Source: Planctomycetaceae bacterium (GTDB lineage: Bacteria > Planctomycetota > Planctomycetia > Planctomycetales > Planctomycetaceae). Taken from it: 5,650 nucleotides of DNA. Where the stretch lies: the NCBI GenBank assembly GCA_020426085.1, contig JAGQQP010000306.1, forward strand, positions 1 to 5,650. The letters run 5' to 3'. The translations under genes were made by a program, and so were the position numbers. The notes beneath the pieces are model-generated. The model made no database searches. It was not told where the DNA came from and saw only the letters and a program-made list of their open reading frames with translations. Of this stretch, positions 1 to 5,501 are shown in pieces. How positions within the stretch are numbered: position 1 is the first letter of the stretch; each line of letters opens with the position of its first letter.

Positions 1-202
1 TAACAGAAATCCTCGATTAACATTGTTTCCGGTTTTTGTTAGTATCTCGGCTTGATCACGAATAAATGTAGCCTGTTTCAGCAGACAGATGGCCAGGCTT
101 TCACATACATCACCTTGTAAAACCATTTCATATAGATAATGGCCCCTGCCAGGGAACAAGGGCCGTTTTAAATATTGATGACCCTAATGGAGAATAGAGA
201 CC
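1..202. other. Non-coding leader region
   Basis: I see no convincing gene here. The window opens with TAA, which could be the stop codon of a gene lying to the left, but this cannot be tested. A -10-like TATAGATAAT lies at 131-140 without a properly spaced -35 box, so no promoter is called. The ribosome-binding site for the next gene is GGAG at 189-192, ten bases before the ATG at 203. Confidence 0.5.
141..169 (+). terminator. GC-rich hairpin with T-run before the fabZ-like gene
   Basis: GGCCC at 141-145 pairs with GGGCC at 160-164 and is followed by GTTTTA (T-run 166-169). A competing hairpin, CCCT (144-147) with AGGG (151-154), uses the same left arm. The order of stem then T-run is that of a short intrinsic terminator on the + strand. 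It could end a transcript entering from left of the window, or act in the 5' leader of the gene at 203. The five-pair stem is short, so this is only a candidate. Confidence 0.35.
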
Positions 203-718
203 ATGCCTCCCAAGTTGCTTTATGGTGGAATCGACTTTGATTTTGACAACCCCATATTCGGAATTGAAGAGATCAGGGAAATTAACCCTCAGCGATTTGA
301 GATGGAACAGCTTTCCGGAATCGTGCATGTCGACAGGGAAAATCATGGAATCGTCGGCTTTAAAGACATTACCGAAAATGAATTCTGGGTCCGGGGACAC
401 ATGCCCGGCTTCCCTTTAATGCCCGGCGTGATTCTCTGTGAATGTTCGGCGCAGCTTGCTGGATTCTATGCACGCAAGTACAAACTGCTGGGCGGCGATT
501 TTCTCGGATTTGGCGGAATGAACGATGTCCGCTTCCGCAGCCCGGTCTTCCCGAATCAGCGATTAGTCATCATGGCCCAACTCGCCCGAATTCGTGCCGG
601 CAAACGTGCCGAATTCAACTTTCAGGGACTGGTTGGCGACAGCATGGTCTTCAGCGGCCAGATGATTGGCGTGCCGATCGACAAAAATCAGGAAATCCCC
701 GGCTCAGACGGAGCCTGA
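203..718 (+). CDS. FabZ-like 3-hydroxyacyl-ACP dehydratase (hot-dog fold)
   Basis: This 171-residue protein belongs to the FabZ/FabA hot-dog superfamily, whose members dehydrate 3-hydroxyacyl-ACP to trans-2-enoyl-ACP in the cytoplasmic fatty-acid elongation cycle. The active-site block is clear at residues 65-84: GHMPGFPLMPGV then ILCECSAQ, giving the catalytic pair His66 and Glu80 on the central helix. NEFWVRGH (59-66) matches the FabZ nE.f..GHFP lead-in, and FRSPVFPNQRL (111-121) matches the later 'kFr.pV.PGd.L' strand. The protein is about 20 residues longer than a typical FabZ. Its N-terminus has INPQRFEM (27-34) where FabZ normally has the LPHR.PF motif, so it is a divergent paralogue rather than textbook FabZ. 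The ATG at 203 has GGAG ten bases upstream. The gene stands alone and is followed by a terminator-like hairpin. Fold and catalysis are well supported; the exact substrate (fatty acid, lipid A-type or other acyl chain) is not. Confidence 0.85.
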   Translation: MPPKLLYGGIDFDFDNPIFGIEEIREINPQRFEMEQLSGIVHVDRENHGIVGFKDITENEFWVRGHMPGFPLMPGVILCECSAQLAGFYARKYKLLGGDFLGFGGMNDVRFRSPVFPNQRLVIMAQLARIRAGKRAEFNFQGLVGDSMVFSGQMIGVPIDKNQEIPGSDGA

Positions 719-734
719 TGCGAGCATATCTGAT

Positions 735-778
735 CTCCCGGAACTCGATTCGCCATGAGTCCGGGAGTTCAGTCTTTT
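735..778 (+). terminator. Intrinsic terminator of the fabZ-like gene
   Basis: CTCCCGG (735-741) pairs with CCGGGAG (761-767), and ACTC (743-746) pairs with GAGT (757-760), with A742 bulged and a ten-base loop. TTCAGTCTTTTATT follows, with TTTT at 775-778. It begins 17 bases after the stop codon at 716-718. The strong GC stem and the T-run make this the best terminator in the window. Confidence 0.7.
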
Positions 779-851
779 ATTACAGGCTGCGATCGGATCG
801 GGTCGCGTGATTTCCACAACGAACCGGTAATTCACTGCGCGCCGCGGAATT

Positions 852-878
852 GTCAAAGCTCTCGAACAGGACTTTGAC
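852..878 (-). terminator. Hairpin at the 3' end of pyrE
   Basis: CTTTGAC (872-878) and GTCAAAG (852-858) form a perfect seven-base inverted repeat with a 13-base loop. The loop can add three more pairs (860-862 with 868-870, one of them G-U). It begins at the last base of the pyrE stop codon. There is no T-run after it on the minus strand, so it may be a 3'-end stabilising or Rho-associated hairpin rather than a classic intrinsic terminator. Confidence 0.4.
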
Positions 879-1438
879 TATTCATCATCTGCCGGTGGTT
901 CGATACCGAAATCTACGATCGAAAGCAGGGCTTCAAACGGAATATTGCGTTTTGCAAAATTCGCTGCGCCCCCCTGCAGACGGTCCACAACACCCAGCGC
1001 TTTGACCACTTCACAGCCGAACTCTTCTGCCCGATCTACCGACAGCAGGGCACTGCCTGCAGTCGTAATCACATCATCCACGATCACGACTTTGTCGCCA
1101 GGCTTCACAGGGCCTTCGACATACTTGTTCGTGCCATGCCCCTTGGCTTCTTTTCGAACCATGAACCCATTCAGGGCTCTCCCCTGCTCGGCAGCAATTG
1201 CCAGCACGCCGGCAACAATCGGGTCGGCTCCAATCGACATGCCGCCAATCGCGTCGAATTCGGTATCGCCCAGCAGTTCCAGCAGACCGGCTGAGACCAT
1301 CCGCAGACCATGCGAATGCAGGACCACCTGCTTGCCATCCAGGTAATAGGTACTCTTCTTACCTGAAGCCAGAGTGAAATCGCCGAACTTTAAAGCCCGC
1401 TCCCGAAACAACTCGATCAGTTTTTCCCGATCATACAT
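878..1438 (-). CDS. pyrE: Orotate phosphoribosyltransferase (PyrE)
   Basis: PyrE joins orotate to PRPP, giving orotidine 5'-phosphate and pyrophosphate, the fifth step of de novo UMP synthesis; it is cytoplasmic and usually dimeric. The 186-residue product has the expected layout: FTLASGKKSTYYLDGK (21-36) is the N-terminal substrate segment, RKEAKGHGTNKYVEG (95-109) is the flexible catalytic loop, and VVIVDDVITTAGSA (117-130) is the type I phosphoribosyltransferase PRPP motif with its paired Asp. The length is slightly short of the usual 200-215 but all key segments are present. The reading frame stays open upstream to 1615, but homology begins at the ATG ending at 1438 (MYDREKLIELF). That ATG has AGGGA ten bases upstream on the minus strand, so I use it. 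The gene converges on the fabZ-like gene and lies 228 bases downstream of the L,D-transpeptidase gene on the same strand, with its own candidate promoter in that gap. No pyrimidine attenuator was recognised. Confidence 0.95.
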   Translation of the reverse strand: MYDREKLIELFRERALKFGDFTLASGKKSTYYLDGKQVVLHSHGLRMVSAGLLELLGDTEFDAIGGMSIGADPIVAGVLAIAAEQGRALNGFMVRKEAKGHGTNKYVEGPVKPGDKVVIVDDVITTAGSALLSVDRAEEFGCEVVKALGVVDRLQGGAANFAKRNIPFEALLSIVDFGIEPPADDE

Positions 1439-1536
1439 GAATGCTCTGTCCCTAACCTGAATGTGTGACGTTATCGAATGCCTATCCTGACTGCGCACGT
1501 CCCATGACTGCGCTTCAATCCGGGTTGGCCACACGT

Positions 1537-1564
1537 ATTCTACAGGCTTGAATTCAACATTCAA
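1537..1564 (-). promoter_or_regulatory. Candidate pyrE promoter containing a palindrome
   Basis: Read on the minus strand this is TTGAAT (1564-1559), a 16-base spacer, then TAGAAT (1542-1537), matching the sigma-70 consensus at 4 of 6 and 5 of 6 positions. The spacer contains the perfect ten-base palindrome TTGAATTCAA (1548-1557), a possible operator. Transcription would start near 1530, leaving a leader of about 90 bases before pyrE. Planctomycete promoters are poorly defined, so this is a pattern match only. Confidence 0.35.
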
Positions 1565-1666
1565 ACGGACCGCAGGCCCAGAATACCCGAAATCGTGTTT
1601 ATTACATTGTTGCATGCAGCAAACAGATCACGGGTCGTTGGTTTGAGAACAGATTCTCCCTGTATC

Positions 1667-2950
1667 TCAGGGACGGATCACCACTTCCGAGCCGATGCCG
1701 AGCAGGTCATAGACTTCTGCAACATGCTCATTCAACATCCGCACGCAGCCTTTCGATTCTGCTTTGCCGATGGAAGCCGGGTCGATTGTGCCATGAATCC
1801 CGTAACTGTCGCCGATATCAATCCAGCGTTCTCCCAGCGGATTGGTGGGATCATCATTGGCAATTACACCGTCAGGACCATAGTAGACAGGATCAACGAG
1901 TTTGTCTTTCACCAGAAACTTACCGGTTGGTGTCGAGTGATCTTTCCCGGTTCCAATCGAGTACCTGCGAACAAAGTAGCCATGAGCGTGTACGGTTAAC
2001 GTAAAGTCACTCAAATCCACAAACGCATTGAAGGGACCTTTGATCACTTTCAATTTCTGCCCCGGTCTGATTTTCACGGGATCAATCTGATTCAGTTTCG
2101 CCAGGTATTCCCAGTTGATCTTATAATCTTTCGCGACTTTGCGAAGCTGATCGCCGGGTTGAATTTCATAAGGCGTCATGAAGTGAGGCTGGGGTGAAAA
2201 ATAGATCATCCGTGCCGTTTCTTCGATACGTGATTTAATCACGGGATACAGTTCAGGCTGTGCCCAGTAGATTTTGGAGAGGCTTTTATGCGCTTCGAGA
2301 ATCTTCCGCTGCTGAATCAGTTCATCAATGGCAATCAGATCGGGAATTTCCTGCTGTGCCGTGCTGGCACCAATCTCTTCTTTATAGCTCGCATGTTTGG
2401 CGGTTTTAATGACGGGTTCGCTGGCGCGTTTAATTCCTTCCGGTGGTTGAAACTGGCGAGGCGCACGCGGGTCAACCGTCTGCCGTTCGGTCATCGCCGT
2501 TTCTTCCTGCTGCAGAGGCCGTGCTGACTCTTTAAACTGCTGCGGTTGCTTAAACAGTTGAGGCTCCAATGATTCATTTACGGGGGAATCAACGGTGGTT
2601 TCCGCTTCAACAATCTGTCCGCTCATTGTCCGTTTATAAATCCGCGGGAGTTCAATATCGCGGGTTTTGTAGGCACGCTGATTATCATTTCCTTCAGGCA
2701 ATGCTTCTGCTGGCGGCTCAGATTGTGCGATGATCGTTTCGTTGGACAGAATCGGTTCAGCTTCGTCAGTCTCCGACTCTGATTGAGTGACCGCCTGCTG
2801 CTCCTCTTCATGCAGCGCACCCGTGGGAGCACTACCCACCTGAAAAGGGAGCAGATCATATTTCCAGGCAGCAGTTCCCAGAATCCCCAGTCCGGCAATC
2901 ATGATAAAACGAAAGGGAGTAATCAATCGGCCCCGGTTACGACTTCGCAT
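1667..2950 (-). CDS. Membrane-anchored LysM and L,D-transpeptidase (YkuD) protein
   Basis: A 427-residue cell-wall enzyme candidate. L,D-transpeptidases use a catalytic Cys to cross-link peptidoglycan stem peptides (3-3 links) or attach proteins to them, outside the cytoplasmic membrane. In order: a basic N-terminus; one hydrophobic segment (about 13-29, FRFIMIAGLGILGTAAW) likely to be a signal anchor; a Q/E/P-rich low-complexity linker (about 45-200); a helical stretch (about 203-250); a LysM domain (about 259-304, YEIQPGDQLRKVAKDY to IRPGQKLKVI) expected to bind glycan; and a YkuD domain (about 308-427). The active site is IHGTID (385-390) and SKGCVRM (399-405), giving His386 and Cys402. 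The common SHGC has Lys400 in place of His. The ATG at 2950 has AAGGA about ten bases upstream. It is co-directional with pyrE but 228 bases away, so a shared operon is uncertain. It ends in VVIRP like other YkuD domains, so it appears full length. It implies that this organism makes or modifies peptidoglycan. Confidence 0.9.
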   Translation of the reverse strand: MRSRNRGRLITPFRFIMIAGLGILGTAAWKYDLLPFQVGSAPTGALHEEEQQAVTQSESETDEAEPILSNETIIAQSEPPAEALPEGNDNQRAYKTRDIELPRIYKRTMSGQIVEAETTVDSPVNESLEPQLFKQPQQFKESARPLQQEETAMTERQTVDPRAPRQFQPPEGIKRASEPVIKTAKHASYKEEIGASTAQQEIPDLIAIDELIQQRKILEAHKSLSKIYWAQPELYPVIKSRIEETARMIYFSPQPHFMTPYEIQPGDQLRKVAKDYKINWEYLAKLNQIDPVKIRPGQKLKVIKGPFNAFVDLSDFTLTVHAHGYFVRRYSIGTGKDHSTPTGKFLVKDKLVDPVYYGPDGVIANDDPTNPLGERWIDIGDSYGIHGTIDPASIGKAESKGCVRMLNEHVAEVYDLLGIGSEVVIRP

Positions 2951-3009
2951 CTTGTCTTCTTCCTTGATTCACAATCCATCCGTGTATTGGTTACAATCAG
3001 AGAGGCGGA

Positions 3010-3018
3010 ACTATAGCA
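3010..3018 (-). promoter_or_regulatory. Extended -10 promoter candidate for the L,D-transpeptidase gene
   Basis: On the minus strand 3018-3010 reads TGCTATAGT, an extended -10 element (TGn followed by TATAGT, 5 of 6 to TATAAT). No good -35 hexamer is found at the usual distance, as is common for extended -10 promoters. A start near 3003 would give a leader of about 50 bases to the ATG at 2950. Confidence 0.35.
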
Positions 3019-3060
3019 AATCCGTCCGATTAAGCCTACGGCGATCTCGCGAAATTCGAC

Positions 3061-3090
3061 TTGAGTATCCTGAGACGTAAGTCTTATATT
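3061..3090 (+). promoter_or_regulatory. Candidate promoter of the ABC transporter unit
   Basis: TTGAGT (3061-3066), an 18-base spacer and TATATT (3085-3090) match the sigma-70 consensus at 4 of 6 and 5 of 6 positions. The predicted start is near 3097, leaving a leader of roughly 165 bases before the ATG at 3265. The -10 box lies in TTATATTAATAA (3084-3095), itself an AT-rich TTAT...ATAA arrangement. Confidence 0.4.
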
Positions 3091-3177
3091 AATAATTGTT
3101 TAAGATAGAACCACCGCACACCACCGATCGGCGGGAATTACAAACTTTCGACAAAACAACCCTAGTCAACAAGACCC

Positions 3178-3197
3178 TTATTGCATAACATTTGCAA
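3178..3197 (+). promoter_or_regulatory. Dyad upstream of the ABC ATPase, possible Zur/Fur-family operator
   Basis: Two overlapping inverted repeats are visible: TTAT (3178-3181) with ATAA (3185-3188) around TGC, and TTGCA (3181-3185) with TGCAA (3193-3197) around a seven-base spacer. The stretch ATAACATTT (3185-3193) is identical to part of one half of the gammaproteobacterial Zur consensus as I remember it, and the TTAT gives the core of the other half. It lies about 70-90 bases before the ATPase start codon. The binding factor is inference, and AT-rich DNA yields such matches by chance. Confidence 0.25.
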
Positions 3198-3264
3198 AAA
3201 CAAATACGATATTTTGCCGTCTGCTCTGCCAGACCGCTTTTTCTGCCCAACAATCGAGGTCAGT

Positions 3265-3939
3265 ATGTCTCTGCTGCTGGAAAATGTGAAAAAGAGTTAT
3301 CGCGAACCCGATGGCTCCACGCTTCCGATTCTGGATATCGAGCGATTTGAAATCAAAGACAAAGAACAGGTCGTCCTGATCGGCGAGAGTGGCTCCGGGA
3401 AATCGACACTGTTAAATGTCATCTCCGGCATCACTGCCGTCGACAGCGGAAAAATCACCATTGCCGGCACCGAGATCGCTTCGATGGCCGAAGTCGTCCG
3501 CGACCGCTTCCGGGCCGAACGCATTGGCTTTGTCTTTCAGACGTTCAATCTGCTGCCGGCATTTTCTGCGCTGGAAAATGTACTGCTGGGTATGAGCTTC
3601 TCCCGCAAAAAACCGAGTCGCGAACGGGCGAAAGAACTGCTGGCACTCGTCGGTCTGGAACACCGCCTCAATCATCACCCCAAGCAGATGTCAGTGGGTG
3701 AACAACAACGCGTCGCTGTAGCCCGGGCACTGGCCAATCAACCCCGACTGCTGCTGGCGGATGAACCCACGGCTAACGTTGACATCGCCAATCAGCAGAC
3801 GATTTTAGAATTACTCCGCGACGCCTGTACCCAAAATCAGATCGCCATGCTGCTGGTCACCCACTCACAGGAAGTCGCGAAACAGTTTGAGCGTGTTGAG
3901 ACGCTGACGGAATTCAACAAAGTGCATGCCCGCGTCTGA
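3265..3939 (+). CDS. ABC transporter ATP-binding protein (LolD/MacB class)
   Basis: This 224-residue cytoplasmic ATPase powers the permease encoded just downstream. All nucleotide-binding motifs are intact: Walker A GESGSGKST (40-48), Q-loop Gln92 in VFQTFNLLPAF (90-100), signature MSVGEQQR (142-149), Walker B RLLLADE (161-167) with catalytic Glu167, D-loop NVD (171-173) and H-loop His200 in LLVTH. The FQTFNLLPAFSALENV segment and the length are typical of the LolD/MacB (type VII mechanotransmission) group. The signature departs from LSGGE by having Val144 in place of the first Gly; I recall LSVGQQQR in proteobacterial ATPases of Zur-linked ABC pairs, which would fit the permease's His-rich segment. 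The ATG at 3265 is chosen because GAGG sits five bases upstream and homology begins at MSLLLENVKKSY; the earlier TTG at 3181 has no such site. A 62-base gap separates it from the permease. The substrate cannot be told from this subunit. Confidence 0.92.
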   Translation: MSLLLENVKKSYREPDGSTLPILDIERFEIKDKEQVVLIGESGSGKSTLLNVISGITAVDSGKITIAGTEIASMAEVVRDRFRAERIGFVFQTFNLLPAFSALENVLLGMSFSRKKPSRERAKELLALVGLEHRLNHHPKQMSVGEQQRVAVARALANQPRLLLADEPTANVDIANQQTILELLRDACTQNQIAMLLVTHSQEVAKQFERVETLTEFNKVHARV

Positions 3940-4001
3940 CAGCTGCGATAAGCCACGGTAACATTCATCATTCTTCTTTTGCGAACAAAGTAATCTCTCT
4001 A

Positions 4002-5360
4002 ATGAATACTCTGACGATAGCCTGGAAAAGTATCCGACAACGCCGCATCGCTTCTCTACTGACGGCTTTGAGTGTTGCCCTGGGTGTCACGCTGATGATC
4101 TCTGTCCTGGTCATTAACGGCGTCATCGATCGCATGTTCAATCAGACTGCCAGCGGTTACGATCTGATTGTCGGCCCCAAGGGGAGTGCACTGCAACTGG
4201 TGTTGAATACGGTCTTCCGGGTCGGAGCTCCGATCGAAAATCTGCCTTACCGCTATTACACCGAGCTGCAGAAAGACCCACGCGTCAAAGAAGCTATTCC
4301 GTTCGCCATCGGCGACGTGACCCAGAAAGGGGGCTTCCCGATTGTTGGCACTATCCCCCGCTACTTCGCACTGGAATACATTCCCGGTCGCCATTTCCGC
4401 ATCAACAAAGAGGGAAAGTTCCTGCCGGGCACCTGGGATTCAGTCATCGGTTCTGCCGTAGCCAAACAGAACAACTGGAAGATGGGGGACGAGTTCAGTC
4501 TGATTCATGGTTCCGCAGAAAGCGGACACGTGCATGATGAGAAATTCAAAATCGTCGGCATCCTGGCACCAACGGGAACGCCCAACGACCGGACCGTCTT
4601 CGTCAACCTGCGCGGTTTTTATCAGGTCTCCGGTCACGAGAAACCACTGGAAGAGGCCATCCGCCGCGAAGCCGCCTTCTTCGGCGAAAAAGTGGATGAA
4701 GAAAAACTGAAAGCCCAACTCAAAGAAAGCGCAGAACACGATCACCATGATCACAGCGGACACGATCACGGTCATGACCACGGCCATGAAGTCCCCGATG
4801 CTCAGAAAGAAGTCACCGCGATCCTCGTGCAGATGAAAGGGGACCGCCTGCGCGGGTTCTCCTCCATCAAGTTTCAATCGGAGCTGAAAGAAGGCAATCA
4901 GGCACAGGCCGTCAACCCGATCCAGCAGATCAGCTGGTTGATGACGAATATCGTAGGCAACATCAGAACCATGCTCATCGTGTTGACGTCGTTGATCATT
5001 GTTGTTTCCGGAGTCGGCATTTTCGTGAGCATCTATAACTCCATGTCCGACCGTAAAAGAGAAATTGCCATCATGCGTGCCCTGGGCGCAGGCCGCGCAA
5101 CCGTTTTTGCGATCATCCTCTCAGAATCGGTCCTGCTCTGTCTGGGGGGTGGCATCCTGGGAATGATTCTGGGCCACGGTCTGGTCTTTATCGCCGCACC
5201 GATTATCGAAGCCCGCAGCGGCCTGTTGATCGATCCATTTGCTTTCAGTTCCACCGAACTGATCCTGCTGCCAATTCTTGTGGTTCTGGCATCCCTGGTC
5301 GGATTCATCCCCGCCATGACTGCCTACCGCACCGACGTTGCCAGCACCTTAAGCGATTGA
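4002..5360 (+). CDS. MacB/FtsX-family ABC permease with extracytoplasmic His-rich segment
   Basis: A 452-residue inner-membrane permease with the four-helix MacB/LolC/FtsX topology: TM1 about 18-40, a large extracytoplasmic MacB-type domain about 43-320, TM2 about 323-347, TM3 about 367-398 and TM4 about 419-441. The cytoplasmic loop SDRKREIAIMRALGAGRATV (349-368) is the FtsX-domain motif that contacts the ATPase, fitting its place directly after the ATPase gene. Such systems usually move lipoproteins, lipids or peptides, or transmit mechanical signals, rather than forming a simple channel. The distinctive feature is an insertion late in the extracytoplasmic domain (about 213-270): a charged helical stretch followed by HDHHDHSGHDHGHDHGH (246-262), with nine His in 17 residues, plus GHVHDE (175-180). 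This is a likely Zn/Ni/Co/Cu-binding tract. TGTPNDRTVFVNL (191-203) recalls, from memory, permeases of Zur-controlled gammaproteobacterial ABC pairs. The start at 4002 fits family N-termini, though no strong ribosome-binding site precedes it. Class is certain; metal function is inferred. Confidence 0.9.
   Translation: MNTLTIAWKSIRQRRIASLLTALSVALGVTLMISVLVINGVIDRMFNQTASGYDLIVGPKGSALQLVLNTVFRVGAPIENLPYRYYTELQKDPRVKEAIPFAIGDVTQKGGFPIVGTIPRYFALEYIPGRHFRINKEGKFLPGTWDSVIGSAVAKQNNWKMGDEFSLIHGSAESGHVHDEKFKIVGILAPTGTPNDRTVFVNLRGFYQVSGHEKPLEEAIRREAAFFGEKVDEEKLKAQLKESAEHDHHDHSGHDHGHDHGHEVPDAQKEVTAILVQMKGDRLRGFSSIKFQSELKEGNQAQAVNPIQQISWLMTNIVGNIRTMLIVLTSLIIVVSGVGIFVSIYNSMSDRKREIAIMRALGAGRATVFAIILSESVLLCLGGGILGMILGHGLVFIAAPIIEARSGLLIDPFAFSSTELILLPILVVLASLVGFIPAMTAYRTDVASTLSD
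4737..4787 (+). other. His-rich metal-binding-like tract encoded within the permease
   Basis: Codons for residues 246-262 give nine His interspersed with Asp and Gly, including a tandem GHDHGHDHGH pattern made from short imperfect repeats of CAC/CAT and GAT/GAC. By topology this tract lies outside the cytoplasmic membrane. Similar tracts occur in zinc- and nickel-handling proteins as metal-collecting loops. It interrupts a domain whose neighbouring residues otherwise follow the MacB pattern, so it reads as an insertion. Confidence 0.75.
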
Positions 5361-5413
5361 GCATCACTTTTTCACCAGAGTACACTCCGTCTGAAATACG
5401 GCTATGAATAGAA

Positions 5414-5447
5414 AAGAACGCCCTGCTGCCCCAGGCAGCGTGTTCTT
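5414..5447 (+). terminator. Terminator-like hairpin after the ABC permease
   Basis: AAGAAC (5414-5419) pairs with GTTCTT (5442-5447), G5420-C5421 with G5440-T5441 (one G-U), and GCTGCC (5425-5430) with GGCAGC (5434-5439), leaving CCT (5422-5424) bulged and a three-base loop. That is a 14-pair stem 54 bases after the stop. The 3' side ends GTTCTTCAT without a long T-run, and the 5' side has AAAA, so it may work in both directions. Confidence 0.5.
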
Positions 5448-5501
5448 CATCCATATTTCATACCCGCCTCACTCGCACTTCATGCTGTGTCTTTACACTA
5501 C

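Larger units (their letters stand above)
2951..3264. other. Divergent intergenic control region
   Basis: About 314 bases separate the L,D-transpeptidase gene (minus) and the ABC ATPase gene (plus). No gene is seen; the open frame running into the ATPase from 3181 would need a TTG start without a ribosome-binding site. The region holds one candidate promoter per direction (minus at 3010-3018, plus at 3061-3090), an AT-rich stretch at 3084-3105, and a dyad-containing segment at 3178-3197 described separately. Confidence 0.6.

Noticed and set aside
1..3. TAA at the very start as the stop of an upstream gene
   Set aside because: Three bases give no evidence of a reading frame, so no gene is annotated.
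1439..1615. N-terminal extension of pyrE up to the ATG at 1615
   Set aside because: The 59 extra residues look random, PyrE homology begins at MYDREKL, and a ribosome-binding site and candidate promoter lie within this stretch.
1657..1673. TCCCTG/CAGGGA hairpin at the end of the L,D-transpeptidase gene
   Set aside because: It is six pairs with a five-base loop, overlaps the stop codon, and has no T-run on the minus strand, so it is too weak to call as a terminator.
1595..1999. Open frame on the + strand opposite the L,D-transpeptidase C-terminus
   Set aside because: It is antisense to the conserved YkuD domain, has no recognisable domain, and is best explained as a shadow frame.
3124..3131. 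CCGATCGG palindrome in the divergent intergenic region
   Set aside because: It is an eight-base palindrome of a kind common by chance, with no extended symmetry and no clear relation to the promoter candidates.
3181..3264. Longer ATPase reading frame starting with TTG at 3181
   Set aside because: There is no ribosome-binding site, the extra 28 residues do not look like an ABC ATPase, and the ATG at 3265 has GAGG close upstream and matches the family start.
3977..3990. Small TTTG-CGAA-CAAA hairpin between the ATPase and permease genes
   Set aside because: Four to five weak pairs are not enough to claim a regulatory structure or processing site.
4440..4877. Minus-strand open frame opposite the permease His-rich region, rich in V/I/F
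   Set aside because: Its hydrophobic look (runs such as VVMTVIVSAVIMVIV) is simply the reverse complement of the GAT/CAC-rich His tract; there is no ribosome-binding site or family resemblance.
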